Positions 1 through 13,320 of a DNA stretch of 64,000 bases are shown piece after piece (position 1 is the first letter of the stretch; each line of letters starts with the position of its first letter). A model generated the notes under the pieces. That model saw only the letters and a list, made by a program, of their open reading frames with translations, was not told where the DNA came from and did not search any database. Source of the stretch: Xestospongia bergquistia (Eukaryota; Porifera; Demospongiae; Haplosclerida; Petrosiidae); contig OZ014413.1 in NCBI GenBank assembly GCA_963965975.1, positions 8,086,101 through 8,150,100 of the forward strand, read 5' to 3'. The position numbers were made by a program, and so were the translations under genes.

Positions 1-3000
1 AAACAGTCTGAGCTTCTTCATATCTCCATCCATAGTTAGATATAGTACCCCAAGCATTGTTGATACAAATCTCTACAGTGCCTTCATAATCTGTGGACCC
101 TCCAAATAGTCTGATTTGTCCATCAGTACAATTAGAATATGTAGAACCATAAACTAAATTTAATATATAAAGCACATATGTAAAGATATAGTCATTGCTA
201 ACCAGGACATACGACATTGGCATCATTCCCAGCTGAAGAACAAGCTGGAGCACTGGTATTGATAGCGCAGTTAAACAAGTGATCCTCAGATCCATTACAA
301 TTTAAACCAGTAAAGTATGTAGGATCATAGTAATTATTATAATAGGTTGATTGAATTGCAAGGGAACCTAAAATTGTGACAAGTAAACAAATTTAAAAAG
401 AACATGAATTAATGAATTAGTGAATGACAGAAAAGCATCTCTATCAAGCAAAAAGTAGAATGGTGATATAGATATCCATTCATAGTAGCCACAATATCAA
501 GATCATAATTGTTCATTTATAGCAATAGCAGTAGTAGAATTAAAGGATTCAACTTACAACAGGAATAATAGTTACTAATAAAGAAACTCCTTAAAAAAGG
601 ACTCAAAGCAGAATAAAATACTGCCTTATTGACTTCCATTTATTTTCATGTCCTCCGTTTTTTTGTGAATGTGATTAATATAATTAATTAGAATTAAGAA
701 AATGGTATCTCTAGGAGAGGCTAACTCTAAGCTCCTGGAGCAATTGCAAACACAATAAGAAGAAAGAATATTAAGTCATCCATAAATAGGCAGTGCTAAT
801 ACATGTCAAATACTAAACTAAATAATAGATACAAACAATCTCATACCATACTGCGAGAATCCTAGCTGTTTACAGACCACACTAGCATCTTTATTATCCC
901 AATAGCTGTCCTTACAAATTGATCCCCATACTCCTCCAATGCAGATCTGTACTGCACCATAATAAAATATACCACCATAAAGACGAATTTCCCCTGATTT
1001 GCAAGGCTCTATAATAATATATTATTGAATACCATTTATAATTTATGATAATAACAACTTGATAACCTGCACATATAACTTCAACAACTTTGTTATTAGA
1101 GCAGTACTGAATATTAGAGGTTAATGATGAACTACATGATCTCAATGTAACTTCACTGCCTGAACAATCAAATCTAGTATAAATGAACGGATATCTTTCA
1201 TCAGTTTTCCCAATCTTATAGCTATTATCTGTGGATATAAAACATTATATAAAGGACTTCATATAGCATAAGGACATAAGCAAAACATACCATAAGCAGT
1301 ATATCCAAGTTCATAACAAGCCACATTAGTATCACTATTACTCCAGTAAGAATTTAAACACACAGTACACCAAGCTCCATTAGTACATATATGAAGTATT
1401 CCCTCATTTGGTTTTGAGCCACCATAGAGTCTAATATCTCCTTCAGTACAATTAACTGGACCTTCAATGGTAGCTACAAGTAACATATGAATTTTTGAAA
1501 AATATATGTATAAATACTAACTCCTTTGACACAATACAGCAACAGCACTGGAACAAGACAAGGAAGATGAAATGTTGTATTTACAATCTGATAAATTCAT
1601 TTTAATTCCATGACATCGAATGTCAAAAATATTGTAAGTATTGGCATTGCTTGACAATGTATTAGTATAACTTTTAGATCCTAAAAATGTATGTTATTCA
1701 AACAATAATATATATAATACAGAAACAATTTACCATATGAAGAGTATCCAAGTTCAGTGCAAATAACACTTGCAAGATTGTCATCAACTACACTGTTCCC
1801 AGAAGCACAAATATAACTCCAAGAACCATTGATACAAAGTCTTACATTACCATAACGATTAGAGATACCAGAGTATAGAATTATCTCACCATCAATACAT
1901 GGAGCTTTGTGGATAATTTTTAAAAAAGAACTAAACCACATGAAATATTAATTTTTATTAACTCACATTCACATTTAACTCCAGCTTCTTGGTAGTTGGT
2001 GCATTGAGGATAAGAATATGGAAACTGATTTACATTGCAGTCAAATAGATTATTCAGGTAATTAGAACAATATGCATGATATAATAGAATGGGTTGAGTA
2101 CTAATACCAAAGTAAGAATTTAGGACATAACCAGAACCTAACAAAATGAAAGTTTAAGAACTTTGTTATTATAATATTTATAGATAAATACCTTGATATC
2201 CTAACTGATGACAGACAGCATAAGCCTGTTTTTTGTCCCAATTATTATCACACACTGTTCCCCAAACTCCATTTATACACACTTCTACTCTTCCTTCATA
2301 TTGTGTTGTTCCATCTGTTAGTCTGATCTCACCAGTAGTACAGTTAGAAAATGATACATGAATCACTAAATAAAAAGAAAAGATTATTTTTGAAAAAGGG
2401 CTTAAAAGGAAGTAATACTAAACATTATAAATCTCTCGTTCATAATCAATAATAATTGCAAACTATGAAAATTATCAATGTATCAATCTTTTGGTTAATA
2501 TTTATTTAGTTTTTGCTGAATATTTCATTGTTACATGAAACACAACACTAATACTAAATCCATGATCACATCCACTTACATTGACATATTACTGAAGCAT
2601 GATGATGCAAGAGGCACTACTATTAAAATAATCCAAACACAAAAATGTTTAGGAAATTAAGACATTCAACTATTGTGCTTGGCAATGTTAAGTAATAATA
2701 GTACTATAATTGATTTGGCTATATGGTATGCATATACACTAAATGCATACATACTTATACACAGATTTATGTAAAAGGACCCATAACCTCTCATAGGAGG
2801 AAGGAGTGTACTATTATAAAGTCAATGTACCATTTAGATAAACCACAGTAATTTGAGTGTGACTATATTTGGATACTTAAGTAACCAGCCAAATTATGAA
2901 TATGATTGCCTTACTATGACATAATTAAATATTCCTTATGTGGCCATTCATAAAGGTTGTGTTTGTTTGATACTGGTTGCACCACCATTCATTCTTCTCT

Positions 3001-3587
3001 TGTGAGGATATTGTAATAATAAGCTTCATAGTCCATACATTTCAAATGGGAGTGTTGATTCTAAGCAGGCCAATAGATTAAAAGATAGAACCTAAAAGCA
3101 TAAATGGCTAGTTTGTTCTTTATAAGGCAGGGTAGCAAGATTATTTTTAACACTAATACCAAGTCCATGTCACATCCATTTAGAGTATGGTCATACACTT
3201 ACATTGACATATTACTGAAGCATCTTGATTGTGATTACAAGAATATCTACTCAATCCATTCTGTGGACAGTCCCAAAGTGACTCTTCCTCTCCGGTACAG
3301 TTCAAATCATTGATATGAACATACCAGATTCCCTCAGTGTATGCATTAGTCTGTGCAGAAGCTCCTAAATAAAATTAACATTCAAGTTAAATATCAACAG
3401 TTACTTAAGTACATACCATGAGGTGAGTATCCTAACATTCTACAGACTACACTGGCATCTTTGTCATCCCAGAAGTCATCACATACAGTTCCCCAGACAT
3501 TGTTAGCACAAATTTGTACTCGACCATATCTCCTAAAGTAACTACCAGACTCACTAATCAGACGTACTGTGCCATTTTCACAGGGAG
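1..3587 (-). CDS. Gene A exons 22-32: SRCR domains 11-15 and part of 16
   Basis: Exons: 3,417-3,587; 3,203-3,364; 2,192-2,365; 1,967-2,137; 1,734-1,904; 1,522-1,680; 1,291-1,473; 1,067-1,228; 847-1,008; 203-367; and 153 down to the window edge. Each corresponds to one exon of gene B (exons 18-28), so the two genes are collinear here. Exon 29 (1,067-1,228) is the most divergent half-domain but splices in frame and has the same length, 162 nt, as gene B exon 25. The introns at 368-846 and 2,366-3,202 are the long ones in this part. Confidence 0.85.
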
Positions 3588-6500
3588 CTAAAATCAAATT
3601 TAAATGTATTACTTATAACTATAGTAGATCTTACCTTCACATTTCACTCCAACATCATAAGAATGAGAACATGTTGAATAAGGAAATTGTCGATAAGGAC
3701 AGTCAAGAAGGTTAGATTCCTGTCCAGAACATTTTACTACAGACATTAGTATTGGACCAGTTCCTTGTCCAAACTTAGTAGCAGTTCTATAAGTAACTGA
3801 GCCTGTTGTATATATATATATATATATAATATATACATAATAACAAAAATATAACAATTCTACCTAACTCCATATGTCCAAGTTGTCTGCATACAACATT
3901 ACTATCTGGTGTTCCCCAGTAATAGCTAGACCTCCACCACCATGAAGAGTACCTAGAACTACATACAGTACCCCAAACACGATTAATACACACTTCAACT
4001 CTTCCTTCATATTGTGTATTTCCTCCAACTAATCTAACATCACCATCCTCACAGTCAGCCATGATAATACTTGCATCTAGAAATATAAAATATTTTAAAT
4101 GAATATGCTTAACATATAACAACCTTCAGAGTTGCTAATTCTAAAAATTATTAATTATTTAACATATTTCGTATTACGGGATATCATAGACATTTGGCTT
4201 TTACTAAAAACAAGGCTAGGCACACAATATAGATCCATACTATGCAATATCAATATGGCTATGACATATAGCCCTGTAACTGATACATTAAATATTAGGA
4301 TAGTACCAATGTTTACCAAATGATATAATTTCAGTGTGGGAGACAGTACATTGTTTTTATGCATGTGTGGAGCATTTGCCATTTCTATGGTGTTTATGTT
4401 CATTGTAGAAACTACTTTCACATCTTTTATTGATTGAATTTGTGAGTGTGTTCACTATAAGTGATTATTATGCAATTATCATTTAATACACTTTATTAAT
4501 CAATGGAAAACTATAGCATAGAAGTTTAGGTTTCTTTAACAACAAGGTTGAACAACACCCCTTGCAGTGGTTAATCATTGATATAAATTTACTATAAAAA
4601 TTTATCTATTAATTAAGTCAGTTTGTGTAATTTTTAATTGATCAGTTAATATTTAATATCTAATTATAAAGATCTATGACAAAATCAGACTAAGAATCGT
4701 ATTCTTGCCAATGAGGTCATCAAATCTAAATCTGTTGCCCAAATTGGGGTATTATATATCAGATATTATGTATTCTGTTTGTTTGATATCAGGCCACTAA
4801 AGTTTAGGATTATTCTTGGAAATTTAAGCAAGAATATAAAGTTAGAGATGTTAGTATGTTTATGAACATTTTCAAATGATACAATATTTAGCCAATGGAT
4901 TGTTTTGCTAAAAGAAATCTTTTGAAATGTTTAACAAACTATCTTCATTATCAGTAATGTATTATGTGCAATTATATTATAATTATTATCTATAGTCTAA
5001 ATTATTCACACAATTTTAGAGACACCTACCTTGGCACTGTAGTGAAGCGTCATGACTGGACAGACATTTGTAGTCCAACAGTCCATTATATGAACAATTC
5101 CATATAACATTCTCCCCTCCAGTACAGTTCAGATCAATAATATGGAAAGGCCAGGTATAATCAGTGTAGTAACCAGATGCAGCAATAGCTCCTTAACGAG
5201 TGAGAAAATAATATCAATCACATAGTATATATAGTTAGATAGGTTATATGCATAGATTCACAAACAGTCAAGAATCAAACATCTCTGTATTCAAAAAATT
5301 AACTCAAAATACATTATAGAATAAAGCAATTTTCTATGTAAAGCAGGTGTGTGCGTATGTGTGTTCATGCATATGGTTGGTGTATAGGCCACTCACTCAA
5401 GCCTTGGGCTACTAGCCTGAGGCTTGAGTGAGTGATCATGTGTGACTGATAAGTAGATCCATGCAGTGACATTAATTTTATTGATTAACACTATTGTATA
5501 ATCAAGCCACCTCTTTATTAAGGCCAAAATTATTGGTCCAGAGGGTGGTCTGATTAAGAAGGTTTCACTGTATAACAGAAAGTAATGAAAGTTGTTCCAC
5601 ATCAAACTTACCATATTGAGAATATCCAAGCTGTGTACAGACAACACTAGCATCAGCATTGTCCCAAAAGTCACTGCAAATAGTACCCCATGTTCTATTA
5701 ACACATACTTCAACACGACCTTGAATTTGAGTACCACCTTGTAACCGAACTGTACCATCTGTACAAAGAGCTAGAGAAAATACACAAGATATAATCTTCA
5801 CGTAGATATAAGTAAAATATATCTTACGTTCACATTTCAGTCCTAAGTCATACTTGTGATTTGAACAGGAAGAGGTGACACTAAACACATTCCTATGACA
5901 ATCAAATAAAGAGTCTTCATTTCCTCTACAATTCACATAACCAAACATTATTAAACTATTTCCTTGTCCATAAGTACTACTGCTATATGTTTGTGCACCT
6001 ACAGTAGGTGAGTTTGATAGCTATAACAACAAACAATTAAAATTAATACTATTACCTAGTTCTTGATGTCCAAGTTGTCTACAGGCTACTTTTGTGTTAA
6101 CACTATCCCAGCTTCTACGACATACTGTACCCCAGACTTGATTTATACACACTTCAAGTCTTCCTTCATAGTCTTTTGTTCCACCAACTAAACGAATGTC
6201 TCCTGTCTGGCAACTAACAGGTCTAGTAATGTTTACTGAATGCAAAAGTAAATTAACCTGACTATTATTGATGACAAATACCTTGACATATCACTGAGGC
6301 ATCATGATTTGAAAGACAGGAGTAAAAGTCAGATGTTCCATTGTATGAACAGTTCAATATACTACTCTCATTTCCAGTACAGTTCAAATCAATGATACCA
6401 AAAGGCCACACATAGTTAGGGTAATAACCAGAAGCAGATATGGCACCTACAATGAATTTTAAAGATAAGGAAGAGGATGACAGTCATATTCACCATAACG

Positions 6501-9500
6501 AGAGTGTCCAAGTTGACCACAAACAACACTGGCATCTTCATAGTCCCAAAAGTCACTACATATTGTTCCCCAAATATTATTAACACATACTTCAACACGA
6601 CCATAATATGATCCACCTCCACTGAGTCTAACAGTACCATTCTCACAGGGAGCTAATTATATACAAATAAGTATAGAATAAAATAAATTTTACGTAATAA
6701 TTAATTAGTACAACAAGAATAAATGTGTATAAATGGCCTAAGACTAATGCTAATGTTGTAAGAGATTGGATAATTGCTAACTTTAAATGCTAGAGAGTTA
6801 ATTGGCAGATACTATGAAACTGCTCAAAGATGTTTTCTCAAGTAGTAAAACTCAAATGCTTTGATCAGTCATGACAAATTCAAAGTGCTCACAGTAAAAG
6901 CAATGATATTCATTGTTATTATGTTTATCAACAATTACTATATGTGGGATACTTTCTTTTGTCATTCTTATATAACAGTAAAATGATGAAAACAAACATA
7001 CAAGTATACATACAAAACATGTGGTACAAATCAATCTAAAGACTGCCCCAGACTGAAACTAATAACCCTCTAAATAATATCAGCAATACTTTTTAATTGC
7101 TATGATAGTCTATCTCACCTTCACATTTCACTCCAGCATCATAATAATGTGTACATAAAGAAGAATGAATTTTTTGATAAGAACATTCAAGAAGATTAGG
7201 TTCCTGTCCAGAACATCCTACTCGAGACATTAGTATTGGACCTATTCCTTGTCCAAATTTATTAGCGTTTATGTAACTAATTGCACCTGAAAAAATAAAA
7301 GAATAAATTTGTACTACTAGTTGAAATTACTATTATGTCAAAGATATGAAGAAGACTCCCTGATTGTTTGTGTGTGTTAATGATCACTGAATTAACTATC
7401 ACATAATAAAATTACAAAACAACAAAACCAACGTAAATTCTGTTGGAAAATCAAATCACTGAAATCTCCAATTCCATGCATCTCTGATTGGTTGCTTACC
7501 CAATAATGTCAATATTAAGTTACTACAATCCTGGTAGATTCCCTGTCAGAATTGTATGAGTAAAATTGCGATAAGCAAAGCTAGGTCTGAAACCGTGTAC
7601 TCCCTCATACAATAAATGCAAAAGCAATCGAAAACTACACGTGTGCCTATAGTTTACTAAAATAATGTAACTTCAGCATGAGTGACTGAACTCTTTAGAA
7701 TGCCAAGGCATACATATTTATACATGACAGTATGTATACATAAATTATTCAAGAAATTGCTATTTTCGTATTTAAAAAGAACAAAAACAATTTATTAATT
7801 TAATTTTCTTTATTTATTGTAAACATCATATACTCTAACCTATGAAGGAGTGTGTACTATCCATACTGTTCATAGTATTAGTTTGTTTCTTAACATAACT
7901 TAACTCACAGCAGTAATAATCTATCAATGCATGTTCAACAGAAGTCTTAAAAAAAAAATTTCCAGTGGCATTTAGAGTTCAAAGAGGGCAAGCACATGCA
8001 TACCTACCAAAATCCATGTATCCAAGTTGTCTGCATACCACATTGCTATCTGATGTTCCCCAGTAATAATAAGACGAATGTGAATAGTATCTAGAGCTAC
8101 ACACAGTACCCCAAGCTTGATTAATACACACTTCAACTCTTCCTTCATATTGTGTATTGCCTCCAACTAATCTAAGATCACCATCTTCGCAGTTAGCCAT
8201 AGTGGTATTAAGATCTATAATTCCTTATAAATAAATAATTGACATAGTATAATTTCAGCTACCTTGACATTTTAAGGAAGCATCATGCCTTGATGGACAG
8301 TTATAGCCAAACAGTCCATTATATGAACAGTTCCATATACTATTCTCCACTCCAGTGCAATTCAGATCAAGAATATGAATAGGCCAAGTATTTTCAGTGT
8401 AATATCCAGATGCTGCAATTGAACCTTTAAAAAGAAAATAATAGTGATTGTAGCCAGAGTCCAGACAACTTTACTTGGAAAACTAGGTTGTAATAATATA
8501 ATTTTTTTGTAACAAAAATCTTATATATGTATGTGTTAACAATATGTTGCTGTAATCTTTATTTTTTTGTGATTTTATAAGAATGTTCTCAGTAAAGTTG
8601 CTTAGTATAGCATTATTTAGCCATTTAAAATGAAACCTAAAACTATAGGTAAGGATTAAATAATGTGAAAAAAAAGCACAAGGAAATGTATAACAGAAAA
8701 ATGTGTTGTTCAGAAAATTTTGTCTACCAGGCATGATGTTATCATACATGTAGAAAAATAATAATTAGCATAAATGTGTTGCATATCATTTATGACCTGA
8801 TTTGCAATAAGGGACCATATCTACCAAAACACCATGTCATAGAATGCAATTAAAACGATTTTTTTTCTAAATTTTGTATTCACATTTTCTAATAATATCT
8901 AGTTTTTCCGAGACATATAATTTAGAAAACATCTAATGCAAAATGTATAAGTGTGTATACAGTAACTGTATGAATGTTAAACTATTTTTTTGATATGACT
9001 AAATAGAAAAAATTCCTTTCACAAATCAGGTCATATTATATACCATAGGGAGAGTATCCAATTTGTCTACAGACAACACTAGCATCAGAGTTGTCCCAGA
9101 AGTCACTACAAACAGTACCCCATGTTCCATTAACACATACTTCAACACGACCACCATTCAAAGTATTTCCTTGTAAACGAATATCATCATGGTCACATAT
9201 TGCTAAGTAACAAATGCATATGAGACAACCAGTAAATATCAAGTCTCTTACGTTCACATTTTAGTCCCAAGTCATAGTAATGATTAGAACAGGAAGATGT
9301 TACTTTAAACACGCTCCTACTACAATCAAATAAAGAGTCTTCATTTCCATTACAGTACATGTAACCAAACAGTATTGGACCATCTCCTCGTCCATAGGTA
9401 CTACTGCCATATGTGACTCCACCTAATTATATCAATTTATCTCTCTTATTTATCATGCACTATAAAAACAAACCTAGTTGTTGATATCCAAGTTGTCTAC

Positions 9501-10910
9501 AGGCTACGTTTGTGTCAGTATTGTCCCATTTTTTGTTACACATTGTACCCCAAACTTGATTTATACAAACTTCAAGTCTTCCTTCAAACTCTTTTGTTCC
9601 ACCAACCAAACGAATATCTCCTGTCTGACAATTAACAGGTTCAGTAATATTTGCTATATAGAATAGTAAACTAATCAGCCTATTTATTGAAAATAATTAC
9701 CTTGACATATCACTGAGGCATCATGATATGATGAACAAGAATAAAGGTCAGATGTTCCATTGTATGGACAGTTCCATATACTACTCTCATTTCCAGTACA
9801 GTTCAAGTCAATGATACCAAAAGGCCACACATAGTCAGTGTAATAACCTGAAGCAGGTATAGCACCTACAACAAATATTGAATAAATATGAGAGAAAGCA
9901 TGGTAGTCATATTTACCATATTGAGAGTGACCAAGTTGACCACATACAACGCTGGCATCTTCATAGTCCCAAAAGTCACCGCATATTGTTCCCCAAATAT
10001 TGTTCACACATACTTCTACTCTGCCATAATATGATCCTCCTCCTCTCAGTCTAACAGTTCCATTCTTACAAAAAGCTATTTAAAAAAGGGAAGAATAAAT
10101 ATAATTGAATTGATACAATAAGCAATGAAGTAATATTAAACGAAACTTTAATGAAAGGGTTAAAAATGATAAATTTACTTACATTCACATATGATAGCTC
10201 CATCATAGTAGTGATTTTGACATTTAGAGCGAGTATGAGTATACCTATAGTTCTGGTTACACTTCACCAAGTTAGCTTCTGTTCCACTACAATACAAATA
10301 TCCAAGTAGAATGGGTCCAGTGCCTTGTGAGAATCCAAAATATCCAACTCGGCTATATGAATAGCCTATATACATCATTTATATGTCAACATAATGAATT
10401 AAAGTGTCCAATGAAAATACCTATTGTCATGGCACCAATCTGATTACAGACAACTTTGGCCTCCTGACTACCCCAACTATTGTATGCACAGACTGTGCCC
10501 CATGCTCTATTGAGACACACTTCAACTCGTCCTTGATACTGTGATACTCCTCCTACTAAACGAACATCTCCATCAGTACAATTGCTATAATTAGCAATTG
10601 TCAGAGCTACAAAATTTTTTACTAACATAATATTATCTTACAAGCGAAATCTCTCACATTCACAAAATATATTAGCATCTTTACTCAGAGAACAATAGTA
10701 GTTAGAGAGACCATTATAAGGACAGTCCAGTATAGTGTTCTCATCACCAGTACAGTTTAAATCAATAATGTTGTGTTTGGAGATTGATGATGAGTAGTAG
10801 ACTACAGATGATCCTACTGCACCTACAGGTGCACAGTAATTTTTAACCAGCAACACACAATATATCAAGCATGCAGTTTCAGTGCCTATATATATATATA
10901 TCCGTGCGTG

Positions 10911-11009
<99 letters not shown>

Positions 11010-11473
11010 GGAAGGCCAGGTTGTTCGTTGAAAAATATTGGCAGAAATTAATGAATATCTTACTTGAAACTGATCAAAATCTTTCAATTCTCTGCAGTAT
11101 TTCTTTCTATGATAATTCCTTCATTATAACTTAGTTATTGACTAACACAAGGCATCACAGAAACAATTGGTCAAATACTGAAATGTCTGCCTCTGATTTA
11201 TAGTTCAAAATAACTCAACCATAAACAGTTTGAACACCAAAATCATAGAGGTAACGCGCTCAACTACGATGGATGACCTTTAATAGGTCTCTTTTTGAGC
11301 GCTTTAGAATCAAAATAATGATATCAGTAGTTCAAGAGTTATTCTTAGGAAGCCATTTTTATGAATAATTAATATTAAACGTATGCGAACTGAACCTCGG
11401 TGTGCGTGGGTGCATAGCGAGGGTTACTGTAGTCTGTCAGTGTCTGTGTGTGCTGTGCTGTGCTGTGCTGTGC

Positions 11474-11524
<51 letters not shown>

Positions 11525-12854
11525 TACCCGGGCAAATGGCTTTGAACTGCTTAAACTCTGCAAATACAGCACTGGCTGCCACTATAAAGTATAGTGGAGG
11601 GTAGCAAAACTTCTGTACTTCTTAAGAATACTGCCAAAAGGAGTGTCAAACAAACAAAAAGCTTTAAAAGTCTGAAAAACCTTTGAAAAAAGCACAGCTT
11701 TCAGTAAAAACTCAAGAATTCAATAAAAACCTCCTGCATACAGCTTATGACATTTTCAAACTTTTTTAAGTGAAATTTTTTGCAAAAAAATTTCTTTGGA
11801 GAGTGATGACAGTTGTATTTAAAAACAAGCAAAAAAAGAAAAATATTTTGAAATAAAGTTATGGATGAGTATTCTCATGATAAAAATACAAACAAGATAG
11901 TACGAATGGCAATTGCATCATCCCTAAATAATATCACAAGTATGGGGTGCTGTTTGTGTCAAAATTGAATGATATAATAAATAAGTCATTATTTATTAAA
12001 ATATACAAAAGCCTCAGATGGACATTCCAATTTCAATATAACAGGGTTTTAATGTCCATCCTCGACTTCTCTAAATAATAGAACTACAATATACAACCAA
12101 AGTCAGGGACCCAACCTAACTGGAAACATCTTGCTGATACTAGATTCTAAGAGACAGCTCGTGGTACTCACGCTCCGCATTTTATTAAGTAACAATTAAA
12201 AGTAAGTCATAACATGTTAAATGTACCATTGAATGCATTTCTTTTGACACAAACAGCGCTCCATAATTAAGAAGTAAATCAACAATAATTTGATAAATAA
12301 TGACATATTTAATATATCATGATAATTTATGAATTTTGACACAAACGGCGCCCCATACACAAGCAAAAAATAATTTAGGATATTCACCAATTATATCTAA
12401 ATAACTGAAATGATATCAGAGATATATTGTTGCATTCTGTGCCTGTGCTATTATATAGGAATGATGCTATTGCCATCTCCACTATCTTGTTTGCATTCTT
12501 CGTATTAAAATAAAATAACCATCCCTATATAATACTTATGTTACTATATTATGCTAAATATTTTTATTTTCTAGTATCAATAACATACCATAAGGAGAGT
12601 ATCCCAGTTGTTTACAGACAACACTAGCATCATTGTTATCCCAGAAGTCAGTGCAAATACTACCCCAAGTATTATTCAAGCAAACTTCAACAGCTCCATA
12701 GGAAGATGAGGACTAGATAAGCATTAAGCGTAATGCAGTTTAAATATTTTACTTAACTCACCACACGAACTGAACCATTTAAGCATGGTTGAGCAACTAC
12801 TATATATCTTAGAGATAAACAGAGCAAGAGATCTAGCAAGAGAACAAATAACAT
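1..12854 (-). CDS. Multi-SRCR-domain protein, gene A (5' part; 3' end beyond window)
   Basis: A 32-exon model on the minus strand starts at the ATG at 12,854 and leaves the window inside exon 32. The protein begins with a hydrophobic signal peptide and then carries 15 full SRCR domains plus the first half of a 16th. Each domain is encoded by two exons of about 150-210 nt with phase 1-1 boundaries. The first exon carries the GRVEVC, WGTVC and VVCRQLGY type motifs; the second carries CTGNE or CSG-E, a W/LxxC motif and the closing DAxVxC. Domains show eight cysteines: the six usual for SRCR plus an extra pair (one before the RLVGG strand, one in VEVC). Many N-C-T/S sequons suggest glycosylation. 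SRCR proteins are typically secreted or membrane receptors for adhesion or pattern recognition; the ligand here is unknown. No transmembrane segment or stop is visible because the 3' end is missing. Confidence 0.9.
2540..2620 (-). pseudogene. Exon 23-like fragment inside intron 23 of gene A
   Basis: The stretch ACTTACATTGACATATTACT (here at about 2,573-2,592) followed by GAAGCATGATGATG repeats the donor side of exon 23 at 3,198-3,235. Upstream similarity around a CACTAATAC[TC]AA motif also matches 3,150-3,180. The rest of the half-domain is missing, so this is an exon remnant from a local duplication. Confidence 0.6.
3635..6652 (-). CDS. Gene A exons 14-21: SRCR domains 7-10 (second copy of the four-domain block)
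   Basis: Exons: 6,494-6,652; 6,282-6,446; 6,056-6,235; 5,828-5,998; 5,612-5,770; 5,030-5,191; 3,864-4,076; 3,635-3,802. Exon order, lengths and motifs parallel exons 6-13; exon 16 ([14 protein letters not shown]) matches exon 8. Introns differ in size: intron 18 (5,192-5,611) holds a hairpin element, and intron 19 (4,077-5,029) is about 950 nt without other recognisable content. Confidence 0.87.
5390..5434. mobile_element. Hairpin of a probable MITE in intron 18 of gene A
   Basis: A 15-bp perfect inverted repeat (CACTCACTCAAGCCT ... AGGCTTGAGTGAGTG) encloses a second stem, GGCT-ACT-AGCC, so the whole 45 nt folds into an almost continuous hairpin. The intron around it is 420 nt against a local norm near 50 nt. 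It looks like an insertion of a small non-autonomous DNA element, although its outer ends are not defined. Confidence 0.55.
7119..10075 (-). CDS. Gene A exons 6-13: SRCR domains 3-6 (first copy of a four-domain block)
   Basis: Exons: 9,917-10,075; 9,701-9,865; 9,474-9,653; 9,252-9,422; 9,044-9,202; 8,263-8,424; 8,008-8,214; 7,119-7,286. Each length is divisible by three and each junction is phase 1. The set closely resembles exons 14-21 in the same order, so a four-domain unit was duplicated in tandem within this gene. Exon 12 contains a tyrosine/serine-rich insertion ([11 protein letters not shown]) also seen in exon 20 and in gene B exon 16. Confidence 0.87.
10183..12854 (-). CDS. Gene A exons 1-5: signal peptide and SRCR domains 1-2
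   Basis: Exons, in transcript order: 12,762-12,854 (ATG, about 20 hydrophobic residues, then the first strand of SRCR1), 12,589-12,712, 10,658-10,822, 10,421-10,606 and 10,183-10,365. The frame is kept at every junction. Intron 2 (10,823-12,588) is about 1.8 kb and holds long TG and CTGT microsatellites. The other introns here are about 50 nt, except intron 4 at 55 nt, whose counterpart in gene B is 1,149 nt. SRCR1 has the IIDLNCTG type second half; SRCR2 has the GTGPILL type second half. Confidence 0.88.
10913..11008. repeat. (TG)n microsatellite, about 48 units
   Basis: A nearly pure dinucleotide tract lies in intron 2 of SRCR gene A. Translated open frames across it (poly-HT or poly-CV) are artefacts. 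Confidence 0.97.
11256..11302. other. Imperfect hairpin in intron 2 of gene A
   Basis: GCGCTCAA at 11,256-11,263 pairs with TTGAGCGC at 11,295-11,302. The loop contains a second small inverted repeat, GACCT/AGGTC. It may be part of a small decayed transposon; no function is visible. Confidence 0.5.
11450..11524. repeat. TGCTG and (CTGT)n microsatellite
   Basis: A short TGCTG pentamer run is followed by about twelve CTGT units, all within intron 2 of gene A. The rest of the intron up to 12,588 is AT-rich with no recognised gene. Confidence 0.95.
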
Positions 12855-13074
12855 CTTGCTATTATTAAAACACGGTAATCAGTGAGGCAAAATATTTTTA
12901 ACTTGTTATATAAAGACAGGAAATCAATACTTTAGTTTATTAATGTAGGAGGGGTTAATGTTAGATAATACGTTTAATAAGTGATTTGTTATCAGCTTTT
13001 CAATACTTCATAGGTTTCTGTTTACAAATTTAAATTGTATAATTTTTTTGCATTCATATAATTATATATAATAT

Positions 13075-13150
13075 AATACATACATACATATATATCCATA
13101 TCTATCTATCTATCTATCCATCCATGCATCCATCCATGCATCCATCCATA

Positions 13151-13211
<61 letters not shown>

Positions 13212-13320
13212 GTATATTTATATATACATAAATGGTAATTAAGATGAAGTACATAAAATAATAATTAATAGTAAAATATATATATATATATATAACAGAA
13301 TTAAAGGACAAAAGAACAGG
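13075..13320. repeat. Compound microsatellite (TATC, CCATCCATG, TG, TA, TGTA)
   Basis: Consecutive ATAC, CTAT, CCAT/GCAT, TG, TA and TGTA runs are followed by another TA run at about 13,275-13,293. The tract abuts the retroelement relic at 13,320-13,640, which has a second TA run on its other side. Confidence 0.9.

Noticed and set aside
10638-11134. Open frames with poly-HT or poly-CV across the TG repeat
   Set aside because: They read through a microsatellite and an intron; the real exon is 10,658-10,822.
13075-13215. CRISPR-like or minisatellite array
   Set aside because: Short tandem microsatellites without spacers in a eukaryotic genome.
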